Shown here: positions 32,570 through 42,600 of the stretch, piece after piece | Position numbering within the stretch: the stretch's first letter is position 1 | Layout: every line of letters starts with the position of its first letter | Origin: Porphyromonadaceae bacterium UBA3318 | GTDB lineage: Bacteria; Bacteroidota; Bacteroidia; Bacteroidales; Muribaculaceae | Direction: 5' to 3' | Assembly (NCBI GenBank): GCA_002361235.1 | Contig: DESI01000007.1 | Location: 1 to 64,000 of the forward strand | Length of the DNA: 64,000 bases | Translations under genes and position numbers: made by a program | The notes under the pieces: model-generated | Seen by the model: the letters and a program-made list of their open reading frames with translations, nothing else | The model's database searches: none | What the model was told of the DNA's origin: nothing

Positions 32570-34915
32570 TTATTGGTGGCGGGAGAGGCGACGGATGGGG
32601 AGAGAGGGGCGGAGGATGTTCTTGACGGGGCGGATGGCTGCGGGGACGCGGCAAGAGGCTGTGCCTCGGATGTCGCGGCTCGACGCGCCGACCGAAAACT
32701 TATATCGACCGGGCGCGGTGACCCATGCCGAACGGGATTCGTCGAACACTGCAAGGTCTTCCGGATCAATGTCAACGGACAGCCGTTGCGACTCTCCGGG
32801 CTTCAGCTCGCGGGTCTTGGCGAATCCGACCAGTTCCTTTACGGGTACCTCGATCTCTGCCGGCTTGGATACATATACCTGCACCGCCTCCTTGCCGTTG
32901 GCGCGGCCGGTATTGGTGACTGTTACGTCTACCTTGTAACGGTTCCCGTCAAACGTGACGCGGGGCTTGGAATATTTGAATTCGGTGTATCCCAGTCCGT
33001 AACCGAAGGGGTAGGAGACATCTTTGTCGAAAGAATCAAAATAGCGATAGCCTACATATATGTCCTCCTCGTAGATAGTATGGTCAATGTTCGGGTTCAG
33101 ACGTGTCAGGGGCTTCTTGTTGGCCCCGAATATGATGCCGGTATTGGCGTCGTGCGGGAAATTGCGGTCTGAAGCCTGGTCGCGGTAATCAAGCGGGAAG
33201 GTCATGGGGAGTTTGCCCGACGGATAGGACTTGCCCGACAGGACGTCGGCGATGCTGTTGGCGGCCTCCTGGCCGCACTGCCAGGTGCACAGGATGGCGT
33301 CGGGGAGGTGTTTCCACGACCCCGTGTCGATGACGCCTCCGACATTGAGCAGCACGGTCACTTTCTTGCCCCTGGCATGGAAAGCGTCGCATACGTCTTT
33401 CAGCACGACGTTCAACGTGGAGTCAAGGTAGAAACTGCGCGTGGAGCGGTCGGCAAACTCGCCGGCTGCAAATCCTACCGTCACTACGGCGGCATCGTTC
33501 GACTCGGCATACCGCATGATGTCGGCGCGTGACAGGGATAATTCATCGGGTCTCATGCCGGCCGCCATGTGGAACGTCTTGTCCACCTCCTTGATGCGTT
33601 TCTTCTCGGCTGCGATATGAACCGTATATCGGGCGTTCAGGTCCGGGTCCGACAGGTATCCGGCGTTTGCGAGTCCCTCGGGGAGCGACACGCAGTATGC
33701 TCTGTTGACGTCGCCCGAGCCGCTGCCGCCGGCAATAATGTCGTACGAACAATTGCCGAACAGGGCTATCTTCCTGACATCGGCGGGGTAGGGGAGTGTC
33801 CGGCCGTCATTCTTGAGCAGCACCATTCCTTCAGGAGTGATTTCGCGCAGCAGGGCCGCATGAGCCTTCAGGTCGGGCCTGTCGGAATGAGGCTGTCCAC
33901 GGAAACGGGGCGTGGAAGCTATAAGTTCCAGGACTTCCTCTATGTTACGGTCCAGAACAGACTCGTCGAGCTCTCCCGACTCCAGAGCCTCCATGATGCG
34001 GGCGTATTCGCCGGGAAATCCCGGCTGCAGCAGATTGTTGCGGGCCTTCATCTGGGCAGCCGCATCGCTTCCGCCGAACCAGTCGGAAACGACCACGCCC
34101 CTGTAGCCCCATTCGCCGCGCAGCAGCGAGTCGAGCAGCTCGACACTCTCCGAGGTGTAATGCCCGTTCAGATAATTGTACGACGACATCACGCACCAGG
34201 GGTCGGAGCGTGTGACCACCTTTTCGAATCCCTTGAGATATATCTCGCGCAAGGCCCGCTGAGACACTATCGACTCATTGTCCTTGCGGTTGGTTTCCTG
34301 ATTGTTGGCCGCAAGATGCTTGACGCAGGCCCCGACGCCGCATTGCTGGATTCCGTCGACGTATGCCACGGCCATCTCACCGCTGACTACCGGGTCCTCG
34401 GAGTAATATTCATAGTTACGGCCGCAGAGCGCGTGACGCTGTATGTTGAGGGCCGGTGCCAGCATTATGTCCACGCCGTAGTCGCGTGCCTCCTCGCCGA
34501 TGGCCTTGCCCGTGAGCCGGGCCACATCCCGGTTCCACGACGCGCCTATGAGAGTGGGCATCGTGAAATGAGTGCTGAAGTATGAGGCCGTGTCATTGGC
34601 TCTGCGCGTGTCAATCCTGACACCCGCCGGCGCGTCGGCGAAAACGATGGCGGGTATTCCGAGCCTCGGCACGGGGTAGGTGGTACCGGCTGCACCGGGC
34701 ACAATCAGTTTTGTAGATCCGATCACGGCCTTGTCGCCGTTGTCGATACCTTCCATGCCGGTTCCGATCACGAAGCGGGCTTTCTCCTGCCGCGTCATGG
34801 CCCCGACCACGTCCCTGACCGGCGACGTGCCGAACCGGGGCGATTCATTGTTGTCGGCACTTACTGTAATTACGGCGGCAAGTGCCGCGGCTGTTATGAT
34901 TGTGATGTGTTTCAT
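32570..34915 (-). CDS. Glycoside hydrolase family 3 (beta-glucosidase type)
   Basis: A 781-residue secreted GH3 enzyme with a signal peptide (MKHITIITAAALAAVITVSA). The TIM-barrel domain has the KHLAANNQETNR loop and the nucleophile in GVVVSDWFGG (Asp278). The alpha/beta sandwich and the C-terminal fibronectin-III-like domain (YVSKPAEIEVPVKELVGFAKT) follow. GH3 members usually release beta-glucose or beta-xylose from oligosaccharides. The start codon overlaps the anti-sigma stop (ATGA, 34912-34915), so this glycosidase is translationally coupled to the sigma/anti-sigma pair. It is probably periplasmic, acting on imported oligosaccharide. Confidence 0.93.
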   Translation of the reverse strand: MKHITIITAAALAAVITVSADNNESPRFGTSPVRDVVGAMTRQEKARFVIGTGMEGIDNGDKAVIGSTKLIVPGAAGTTYPVPRLGIPAIVFADAPAGVRIDTRRANDTASYFSTHFTMPTLIGASWNRDVARLTGKAIGEEARDYGVDIMLAPALNIQRHALCGRNYEYYSEDPVVSGEMAVAYVDGIQQCGVGACVKHLAANNQETNRKDNESIVSQRALREIYLKGFEKVVTRSDPWCVMSSYNYLNGHYTSESVELLDSLLRGEWGYRGVVVSDWFGGSDAAAQMKARNNLLQPGFPGEYARIMEALESGELDESVLDRNIEEVLELIASTPRFRGQPHSDRPDLKAHAALLREITPEGMVLLKNDGRTLPYPADVRKIALFGNCSYDIIAGGSGSGDVNRAYCVSLPEGLANAGYLSDPDLNARYTVHIAAEKKRIKEVDKTFHMAAGMRPDELSLSRADIMRYAESNDAAVVTVGFAAGEFADRSTRSFYLDSTLNVVLKDVCDAFHARGKKVTVLLNVGGVIDTGSWKHLPDAILCTWQCGQEAANSIADVLSGKSYPSGKLPMTFPLDYRDQASDRNFPHDANTGIIFGANKKPLTRLNPNIDHTIYEEDIYVGYRYFDSFDKDVSYPFGYGLGYTEFKYSKPRVTFDGNRYKVDVTVTNTGRANGKEAVQVYVSKPAEIEVPVKELVGFAKTRELKPGESQRLSVDIDPEDLAVFDESRSAWVTAPGRYKFSVGASSRDIRGTASCRVPAAIRPVKNILRPSLPIRRLSRHQ

Positions 34916-35958
34916 CTCGATGTGACCTTAATTCTTTTGGTTCCCGTTATCCTGCCGTTTTCTTCATAGCCGTCCACCACCTCGTAATCGAGGGGAGTGG
35001 AGCGCCGGATCAGACTCAATATCTGGTCGAGCGACGCATCTTCGAAGGTGGCGTACAGGATGGCGTTGTCAAGCCTGGAATCGACCTCGAAGCTCACGTT
35101 GAAGATCTGGCCCAGACGTTTGTAGACGTTTTTCAGCATTTCGTTGCTGAATACCAGATCGCCGTCGCGCCATGAAATCATTTTGTCGGTGTTGCCCAGA
35201 TACAGTGACATCTTCTTCTTGTTCGCATTGTAAACGATGGACTGTCCCGGCGAAAGCGAAGATTCGGCAGAACTGTCGTTGACCCTGACGCTCCCTTCGG
35301 TAAGTGTGACGGTGGTGAGGGTGTCGGTGGAATAGGAACAGATGTTGAATTCGGTTCCCAGTGCCTCGACATCGAGTCCTGAAGGAGTGTGGACGCGGAA
35401 GGGATGCTTCGGATCCTTGGCGACGCTGAAAAAGGCCTCGCCGCTTATGTCGACCAGTCTGGGGCTGTCGTGTTCCTGTCTGTATGTGAGGCGGCTCCCG
35501 CCGTTCAGCCATATCTCGGTGCTGTCCGGAAGAAATGTATGGACCATGCTTCCGGGCATGGCCTTGATTTCCTGACACAGAGCCGGCCCGGCGTTCATGC
35601 CGGCATCCCTGCCTGCATAATACAAAAAGATGGAGAGCACCAGCAACGGCAGGGCGAGTACGGCCGCCGTCTTCATGATGATGTTCATGGTTTTGCGGCG
35701 CAGCCGGTCGCCTGACCGGGAGGAGGCATAAATCCTGTCCAACGTCCTGGACAATGATTCAAGCGTATCGATGCTGTTGACGTCATCGGGCGATGGAGTC
35801 GCGTCCCACACGTTCTTCAGTTCAAAGAATCGACGGGCCGTTCCGGGGGAAGCGGCGATGGCCTCCCTCAGCTCGTCCATATCCCGGTTATCGGCATTTC
35901 CCGACAGACACCTTATGATAAGATCGTCTTCAATATCTTTCTCTTCAATATCTTTCAT
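34912..35958 (-). CDS. FecR-family anti-sigma factor
   Basis: A 348-residue inner-membrane anti-sigma factor. I prefer the ATG at 35958 (MKDIEEKDIEDDLIIRCLSGN); the frame is open to 36000, but the extra 14 residues are unlike the family. The cytoplasmic part (1-90) would hold the sigma factor, and one membrane helix lies at about 95-115. The periplasmic FecR domain contains LPDSTEIWLNGGSRLTY and GEAFFSVAKDPKHPFRVHT, plus a C-terminal secretin-like stretch (LGQIFNVSFEVDSRLDNAILYATFEDASLDQIL). It receives the signal from the STN domain of the SusC protein. It lies between sigma and GH3. Confidence 0.93.
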   Translation of the reverse strand: MKDIEEKDIEDDLIIRCLSGNADNRDMDELREAIAASPGTARRFFELKNVWDATPSPDDVNSIDTLESLSRTLDRIYASSRSGDRLRRKTMNIIMKTAAVLALPLLVLSIFLYYAGRDAGMNAGPALCQEIKAMPGSMVHTFLPDSTEIWLNGGSRLTYRQEHDSPRLVDISGEAFFSVAKDPKHPFRVHTPSGLDVEALGTEFNICSYSTDTLTTVTLTEGSVRVNDSSAESSLSPGQSIVYNANKKKMSLYLGNTDKMISWRDGDLVFSNEMLKNVYKRLGQIFNVSFEVDSRLDNAILYATFEDASLDQILSLIRRSTPLDYEVVDGYEENGRITGTKRIKVTSR

Positions 35959-35999
35959 TGATGGAATGCAATTACATTGTCCCGTATACAGCAGGAACA

Positions 36000-36554
36000 T
36001 TAGGGAAATGATTTTTTAATAATCTCGCGAAGCTTTTTGATCACATTGGTGACCCTGACCTCGACAGTGCGTCGCGATACGTTCATCTTTTGGGCTATAT
36101 CGTCATATTTCATGCCATCCCATCGGCTCATCCTGAACGCCTCTACCGATTTGGCGTCCAGCGAGAGCAACGCGGTCTCGATCAGCTCCTCCAATTCGTC
36201 GTAAAGGAAATAACTGTCGATGGCTGAATCGTTTAAATCGTTGGCAATCATAAAGCTCGCCGCGTACGAATCTTCTATCTTCCTGTGCTTGATGGCATCC
36301 AGACAGTCGTGACGCACGCAGCGCAGCAGAAAGCTTTTCAATGACCTTATATCCAATGTTTCCCGATTCTCCCACAACTTCACGAAGAGATTCATGACAA
36401 TATCTTCACATTCCCTCCGGTCCGTTATGAACGAATTGCAGTACAGCAGCAGACTGCGGTAATATTTAGAAAAGATTGCGGTGAAGGCGTATGGTTCGCC
36501 TTCACGCAACCTTTTCAAAAGCAGCTCGTCGCCTGATGAATCCAATTCATTCAT
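36000..36554 (-). CDS. ECF RNA polymerase sigma factor
   Basis: A 184-residue sigma-70 family ECF factor of the Bacteroidetes SusC-linked type. Region 2 reads CEDIVMNLFVKLWENRETLD and region 4 helix-turn-helix MKYDDIAQKMNVSRRTVEVRV. It is followed by its FecR anti-sigma (41-base gap), the standard order. It probably recognises promoters in the divergent spacer 39348-39662, where the motif GTCGCCTTATT occurs once facing each operon; that link is inference. Confidence 0.94.
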   Translation of the reverse strand: MNELDSSGDELLLKRLREGEPYAFTAIFSKYYRSLLLYCNSFITDRRECEDIVMNLFVKLWENRETLDIRSLKSFLLRCVRHDCLDAIKHRKIEDSYAASFMIANDLNDSAIDSYFLYDELEELIETALLSLDAKSVEAFRMSRWDGMKYDDIAQKMNVSRRTVEVRVTNVIKKLREIIKKSFP

Positions 36555-36617
36555 GGGGTAACAATCAGCAAAACAATATAATGACGATGATTAAACTTAT
36601 TTGCGTTTAACAAAGAA

Positions 36618-37484
36618 TCAGTCGAATGTCTCGACATTCCAGTCTTCGATTTCACGGAGAGTGATTTCGAATCCCGGTTCGGTTACATTTAAATCGAATT
36701 TATAAAGTTTACCGCTTTCAAAGCTCATGTTGCCGAGTTTTCTGCGCAAGGACGCGCCGGCCACATCACATCTGACTGTGACTGCGGATGACGCGGGCAG
36801 GAGCAGGCACTCGGCCCGGGTCATGCCTGCATCGGTCTTCATCGCAATATGTGATTCGACAGCGGATGAAGTCAGTTTACCTTCCGCCAATGAAAATTCG
36901 CCTTTCGACGGCACCTCCTCGATGCATGGGTTAAGAGCCTTCAGCACATCGTCAGATATGCCCGCATCGGCGGTTATGAAGAACTGTACCATGCACATCA
37001 CATGCTTCATCTGCACCTTGACCGGAGACAACGAGGGATATTTGTTGCGCGCGTTGTCGGAATAAAGATAATCCGAGGCGGCGGCTTTTTCCGGCGTGGA
37101 TACGTCGAGGCTCAGAGTCCGGGAGGATGCCGCTTCGGAACTGTAGGGAGAGAAGCAGATGAAATCCACCTTGGTGGCGAGTTCAGGATATAGCGGCATC
37201 GTTTCCGAGTCCACGGGCTGCACATCCCCCTTCTCATCGGTGCGGAGCCGGACGCAGGCAGACGAGGAGAACGCGTTTTCCTCGCCGCTGGCGAACATGA
37301 ACATACCTAATTCCTCGCCACCGTTCCAGTTTTCGGGCAGGTCGCGGTCATAAGGCTGTATCGTAGCCTTCAGCTGCACCGGCAGGGGAGTATGGCGCTC
37401 CTCTCCGCCCTCGTAGATGTCCTCGCAGGACACCATGACGGAGCTGAGCGCCATAACTATCAGTATATGAATTAACTTTCGCAT
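36618..37484 (-). CDS. Fimbrillin-family lipoprotein (small)
   Basis: A 288-residue lipoprotein with signal peptide and lipobox (MRKLIHILIVMALSSVMVSC, Cys20). The body has the fimbrillin/Mfa-like layout: LPVQLKATIQPYD near the start, an acidic TFxxGxxxGxF-type segment (WNGGEELGMFMFA), VDFICFSPYSSEA in the middle and VQMKHVMCMVQFFI, which is the typical 'H.l..l.v.l' strand of these proteins. It lies between the larger fimbrillin-like protein (18-base gap) and the sigma gene. In a PUL such a protein may be a surface glycan-binding lipoprotein rather than a pilus subunit. Confidence 0.75.
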   Translation of the reverse strand: MRKLIHILIVMALSSVMVSCEDIYEGGEERHTPLPVQLKATIQPYDRDLPENWNGGEELGMFMFASGEENAFSSSACVRLRTDEKGDVQPVDSETMPLYPELATKVDFICFSPYSSEAASSRTLSLDVSTPEKAAASDYLYSDNARNKYPSLSPVKVQMKHVMCMVQFFITADAGISDDVLKALNPCIEEVPSKGEFSLAEGKLTSSAVESHIAMKTDAGMTRAECLLLPASSAVTVRCDVAGASLRRKLGNMSFESGKLYKFDLNVTEPGFEITLREIEDWNVETFD

Positions 37485-37502
37485 AAAGAACTTGTGTCGT
37501 TG

Positions 37503-39347
37503 TTACTGAATCTTGACGCAACGGACATTCAGACCATTCGCAGTGCTGTAGTTATTGATCTGACCCCAGTCGGTGCCGCACTGGAAGGCATTGTTCTTCA
37601 GGCCGTCCATCGTGCCCGAGAACAGCATCACATTGTCCACGTTGCCGAACGTTCCGTTGAACTTGATGCGTCCTCCCTTGGGGTAGACTGTGAATGGATC
37701 GATCAGAACCGTATTGCCGTCGAGATACATGTTCCAGGGTGAGAGTCCGTTTTTGTAAGCGGGTACCATCCATCCTGCGGGCGACGGGTCGAACACACCC
37801 TTCTCGCCTGTAGCCTCCTCGGTCCAGAAGTTGGGACCGTACAGCAAGGTCGCGTTGGGGTCGTTGGTGATCCAGCTGTAAGGTTCGCCGGGAGCCGTAA
37901 CGAACGTTCCGGGAGCCGTCAGTATGCGTCTTACGGACTGACCCTGATCAGCACCCCAGATATCGCCGGTGCGGTCATAGTTTACGGGATTGTTGTCGAT
38001 GTCGTAGAGGGGCACGTCGGATATTTTCGCGCCGTCGGTGGGGAACTTGTCGGTGAATCCTGCGAAGGGTTCGTTGTTGCCTCCCTGATAATACATGCCT
38101 ACGGAGCGCGGGCTGGAAAGATCCGCCGTCAAGGCGCCGAGGTTGCGGTCCATGAACACATAGTCGGTCACGCCGTCGCCGTTGTTGTCCACATTCGCCG
38201 TGTTCGCATCGGGATCGAAGTCAGTGATCCAGATATGCCATGACCATACCTTGTCGCCGCCCATGGTGACGGATACAAGAGCGTTGCCGCCGTTGCCGGG
38301 ATTGGTCTTGACAGTCACGGTACTCTGCTCGGGATTTTCCGCATTCAGGTTCAGTGTCAGGCCACCGTCGGCCGGTATCAGGCTCTGGGCGTCCTGCCAT
38401 ACGAGTGCTACGCCTAATTCTCCGTCATTGCGGAGATTGCCCTGGTTGATGAACTTGATGGTACGCCATACCTCGTATGCCTTCAGGACAGGAAAAGTGA
38501 CTGACTCGCCCGGCTTGACGATGTAGCAGTTGGGGAGGTCGGCCAGCGCGATCAGCGTGGAGACGATATTGTACTTATAGGCGGTTCCGGTTTTGAATGC
38601 GCTGTTGGCCAAAGTGCTGGGAGCCTGCGACTTTTCGCCGGAGCTGATGGTGATTTTGCCATCGGCGCCATCCTGTGCGGGGATGTATGCGCGGAAGTGC
38701 TTGGGCGCCACCTTCTCCATATTGATGTCTGCAGCCTCGGTGGATGTTACGGTCATGACCTCGTCGGTGCCGAACTTTCCGAGATTGAAGGACGCGGCAG
38801 GCTTGACACCGCTCAGAACGGCTGCGGATGCAGCGCCGTCAGTGACCTGAGCGTCTACCAGCGACAGCTGGTGGCTGAATGTAAGGGTCACAGTCTCGGT
38901 GGAATTGTCCACTCCTCCGGTGCGTGCCATCAGCAGGTCGCACATCGACTGCGTGGCGTCGTATGCGATAGCGGAGGGATCCACATTCTCCACATAGGGG
39001 TAATAGGCGTAGAAGTCGAGAGTCTCGCCGTCGGCGGGGAACACCACCTCACGGTCTATCTGCCATACGCCTCCGGTGTAGGTGAGCTTGCGGTTGTCGG
39101 CATAATTGCCCGATGCTGCAAGAGTGCCGTCGGGATTAGAGGTGCGTGACACTACGAACAGTCCGACCTGGTCGCCCTCGGTGAATGTCGTCTTGAAATT
39201 GTCGTCGGTAGTGGTGCGGGTGCCGGCCGTGGTCAGCTCGAACTTGAATCCCGCCTGGTCGCCGGTGCCGTCGGAAAAGAAATCGGTTTCCTGTGAGCAG
39301 CCTGTGAGGACCAACAAAGAGGATAAGTAATAAAGTACCTTTTTCAT
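37503..39347 (-). CDS. Fimbrillin-family lipoprotein (large, FSR-type C terminus)
   Basis: A 614-residue lipoprotein (MKKVLYYLSSLLVLTGC, Cys17). The N-terminal half is fimbrillin-like (TAGTRTTTDDNFKTTFTEGDQVGLFVV, then TLTFSHQLSLVDAQVT). The C-terminal half (about 330-614) has the Bacteroidales major-paralogous-domain wording VWSWHIWITDFDPD..VFMDRNLGALTADLSS..GMYYQGGN and ends LNVRCVKIQ. Such proteins are exposed on the cell surface. As the first gene of the minus-strand half of the PUL, its position suggests a surface glycan-binding or SusE/F-like role. That role is inferred from position only. Confidence 0.8.
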   Translation of the reverse strand: MKKVLYYLSSLLVLTGCSQETDFFSDGTGDQAGFKFELTTAGTRTTTDDNFKTTFTEGDQVGLFVVSRTSNPDGTLAASGNYADNRKLTYTGGVWQIDREVVFPADGETLDFYAYYPYVENVDPSAIAYDATQSMCDLLMARTGGVDNSTETVTLTFSHQLSLVDAQVTDGAASAAVLSGVKPAASFNLGKFGTDEVMTVTSTEAADINMEKVAPKHFRAYIPAQDGADGKITISSGEKSQAPSTLANSAFKTGTAYKYNIVSTLIALADLPNCYIVKPGESVTFPVLKAYEVWRTIKFINQGNLRNDGELGVALVWQDAQSLIPADGGLTLNLNAENPEQSTVTVKTNPGNGGNALVSVTMGGDKVWSWHIWITDFDPDANTANVDNNGDGVTDYVFMDRNLGALTADLSSPRSVGMYYQGGNNEPFAGFTDKFPTDGAKISDVPLYDIDNNPVNYDRTGDIWGADQGQSVRRILTAPGTFVTAPGEPYSWITNDPNATLLYGPNFWTEEATGEKGVFDPSPAGWMVPAYKNGLSPWNMYLDGNTVLIDPFTVYPKGGRIKFNGTFGNVDNVMLFSGTMDGLKNNAFQCGTDWGQINNYSTANGLNVRCVKIQ

Positions 39348-39662
39348 CAGTCGATTTTAAGGATGTTGGTTAATTATTGAGTTTTTATGAATAGACTTTT
39401 TACAATAAGGCGACCGGATCGAGGAAAGGCACATAAATATAAGAAAAATTTTTTACAAACATCCATAAATCTTTACAAAAATTAAAAAATCGCACTTCCG
39501 GTATGTGTGCGGCGGGAATTAAGTCGCCTTATTAGCAGAATTAAGAATGTGTATGCGTAAATATGCGTGTATGACAACGGTTCGCTTAAATACAGAACCA
39601 ATTAAACGGTTCCCTTAAATCAGAACTAATCAATACTGTTTCCTTAAATACAGAACTAATCA
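39348..39662. promoter_or_regulatory. Divergent control region of the PUL
   Basis: A 315-base spacer between the two arms of the PUL. It contains GTCGCCTTATT twice, in opposite directions: minus strand at 39414-39424 (66 bases before the fimbrillin start) and plus strand at 39523-39533 (129 bases before susC). It also holds three tandem 29-base repeats next to susC. No TAnnTTTG box faces either operon, which fits use of the ECF sigma encoded in the locus. Confidence 0.6.
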
Positions 39663-39665
39663 ATG
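39578..39665 (+). repeat. Three tandem 29-30-base repeats ending at the susC start
   Basis: The units at 39578-39606, 39607-39635 and 39636-39665 share C(G/T)GTT(C)CCTTAAAT(A)CAGAAC and (C/T)AAT(C/T)AA, differing at a few positions. The ATG of susC lies in the last five bases of the third unit. They may be regulator or mRNA-leader elements; expansions or contractions could tune expression. Confidence 0.75.
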
Positions 39666-42600
39666 CGAAAAATTCAGAATCCCAAACGGGACGGCACCAT
39701 CACGAAACGGATGTTGCAGATTATCGGGGCGCTCCTGTCGGTGACGCTACTGTTATGTGTTCCATTATCCGCAACGGCGCAGAAGAACGTCAGGATAACG
39801 CTGAACGCGGCCGACATCTCGATACCCAAGGCCCTGGAGTTGATCGAAAAGCAGAGCGGCTATCATTTCGTGTACAACAAAAACATAGTCAGTGCCAGCG
39901 ACAAGGTAAGCGTCAAGGTGACCAACGCCACGATCACAAGCACTCTCGACAGGCTGTTCGCCAATCGTGGCATCAGCTATGAGATCGACGACAAATACAT
40001 CATATTGAAGTCAGGTCCCAAGTCCGCGCCGAACAAGACCGACAAGACGGTGGTTCAGAAAGTGACCGGATTCGTGAGGGACAGCAGCGGAGAGCCGCTG
40101 ATAGGAGCCACCGTGGCGGTGAAGGGTAAGAAGGCACGCGCCGTGGTCGGCGTGGACGGCGACTACAGCATCGAGGCGTCGAAAGGCGACGTGCTTGCCT
40201 TTACTTATATAGGATTCAGCCCCAAAGAGGTGAAAGTCGGGGCCGGCGACAAGGTCGACGTAGTGCTTGACGAATCGGAAACACTTCTGAACGAGGTGGT
40301 TGTGGTGGGCTACGGCACGATGAAGAAGAAGGACCTGACGGGCTCCGTAAGTTCGATAAACGGCGACGCTGTGACGGACAGGAAGGTGTCGATGCTGTCC
40401 AGCGCATTGCAGGGAGCCCTCGCGGGCGTGTCGGTGACACGGTCGGGAAGCGATCCGAGTGCAGGAGCCGACATCAAGATCCGAGGCATCACCACCATCG
40501 GCGACAGCAACCCGCTGATTATAGTGGACGGAGTCCCCGCCGACAACATCAACGACATCAACCCCCAGGACGTGAAGGAACTGACGGTGCTGAAAGACGC
40601 GGCATCGGCAGCCATTTACGGCTCAAGGGCTGCTTCGGGCGTGATACTGATCACCACCAAACGCGCCTCGGAAGGGAAGGTGTCGATGCAGTATCAGTAC
40701 GAATACGGCTACGAGACTCCTACGACCCGTCCCGACTATGTGGATGTGACCAGGTTTATGGCCATGACCAACGAGCTCAGATGGAACGACGCCGGCAACG
40801 GCCCGGACCATTTTCCCACATACATTCCGGCGATGATCAACAATTACGCCGAACTGAACGCCATGAATCCCGACGGGTATCCCGACACGGACTGGCGCGG
40901 AATGCTGCTGAAGGGACACTCCAACCGCCAGTCGCACAATTTCCGCATTTCCGGAGGCACCAAGGTGGTGCGCACCACGGCCTCGATAGGCTACGACATG
41001 TCGGACGGACTGTATAAGGATAAGGATTACAACCGATTCACAGTCCGCATGAACAACGACATCACAATCAACAAATACATCCAGGCCGCGATAGACCTGA
41101 ATGTGAAGCGGAGCGCCTCGCGCAGTCCGAACTACGATCCGATGAACGCCTGCTATCAGTTCCCGGCTGTATATGCGGCCGTATGGCAGGACGGCCGCGT
41201 GGCCGACGGAAAGTCGGGCGACAACCCCTATGCAGCGCTGAATTACGGCGGAACCGCCAAAAGACATTACAATCAGGTGGGAGGAAAAGCGGCAGTGTAC
41301 ATCACCCCCGTCGAGGGACTGAAGCTGTCGGCCATCGTCTCTCCGATATGGAACAACGAGGAGAGCAAGGCGTTCGTGAAACGCATAGAATACGCAGGTC
41401 CCGATACGCCTGACAACGTGATAGGCGCCATCAACGGCTTCGCCTCCACAAAGCTGACGGAGTCGCGCGCAAAAAGCTACAGCATCACAAAGCAGTTCCT
41501 GGCCAACTACGACAATACGTTCGGCAGGCATTCGGTCAGCGCATTGTTGGGATACGAGGACAACTACTACAAGACCGACAATATCTGGGCGGCACGCGAT
41601 AAATTCGCGTTGACCGAGTTCCCGTATCTGGACCGTGGCAACGAGGACTATCAGACCAACGGAGGTAATGCAGCCCATACGTCATACCGGTCGTTCTTCG
41701 GACGCGCCATGTATAATTTCGACGGACGCTATCTGATTCAGGCCAACATGCGTTGCGACATGTCGTCGCGCTTCGACAAGAAACACCGCGCGGGATATTT
41801 CCCCTCGGTTTCGGCCGGCTATGTGGTGTCGAACGAACCCTGGTTCCGTAACTTCAACCTGCAGCCCTGGCTCAGCTATCTGAAAATCAGGGCTTCGTAC
41901 GGTCTTTTAGGTAACGACCGCGTAGGCAACTACCCATATCTTCCGTTGCTGAGCTATGTAAACGGCTATTTCTGGGAAGGCGACAAGGGCGTGTCGCACA
42001 TCACGGCCGCCCAGTGGCAATATGCCATCCGTGACATCTCGTGGGAAACCACCAAGACCTTCGGCGTGGGCATAGACCTCGCGTTCTTCAACAACCGGCT
42101 GAACATAACCGGCGACTATTATTACAAGATAACGAAGGACATGATCCTGGACATCGACATCCCGGACTATGTGGGTTATGACAATCCGCAGCAGAACACG
42201 GGCAAGATGCGCACCACCGGTTTCGAGATCGAGCTGAAGTGGAGCGACCGCGTGGCTGATTTCACCTACTCGGTATCGGCCAACCTGAGCGACTTCAAGT
42301 CGAAGATGGGTTACTTGGGCGGCAATCAGTTCCTGGGCGACCAGATAAAGATGATGGGCAGCTACTTCAACGAATGGTACGGCTACCGCAGCGACGGACT
42401 GTTCCAGACGCAGGAGGAGATAGACAATTATCCGGTAATGAGCAGCAGCGTGCGTCCCGGTGACATAAAGTATCTGAAGGCTGATCCGGAAGACAAGTCA
42501 CCGATCTCGCCCGACAAGGACCGCGTGCTGTTGGGCAACTCGCAGCCGAGGTACCAGTACGGACTGTCGCTGAACGGCTCATGGCGCGGTTTCGACCTGA

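Noticed and set aside
34912..36000. Longest form of the FecR gene, starting at 36000
   Set aside because: It would directly abut the sigma stop and add 14 atypical residues; the internal ATG at 35958 begins the family-like sequence.
39578..39665. Possible CRISPR-like array upstream of susC
   Set aside because: The units are contiguous tandem repeats without unique spacers, only three copies, and no cas gene is in the window.
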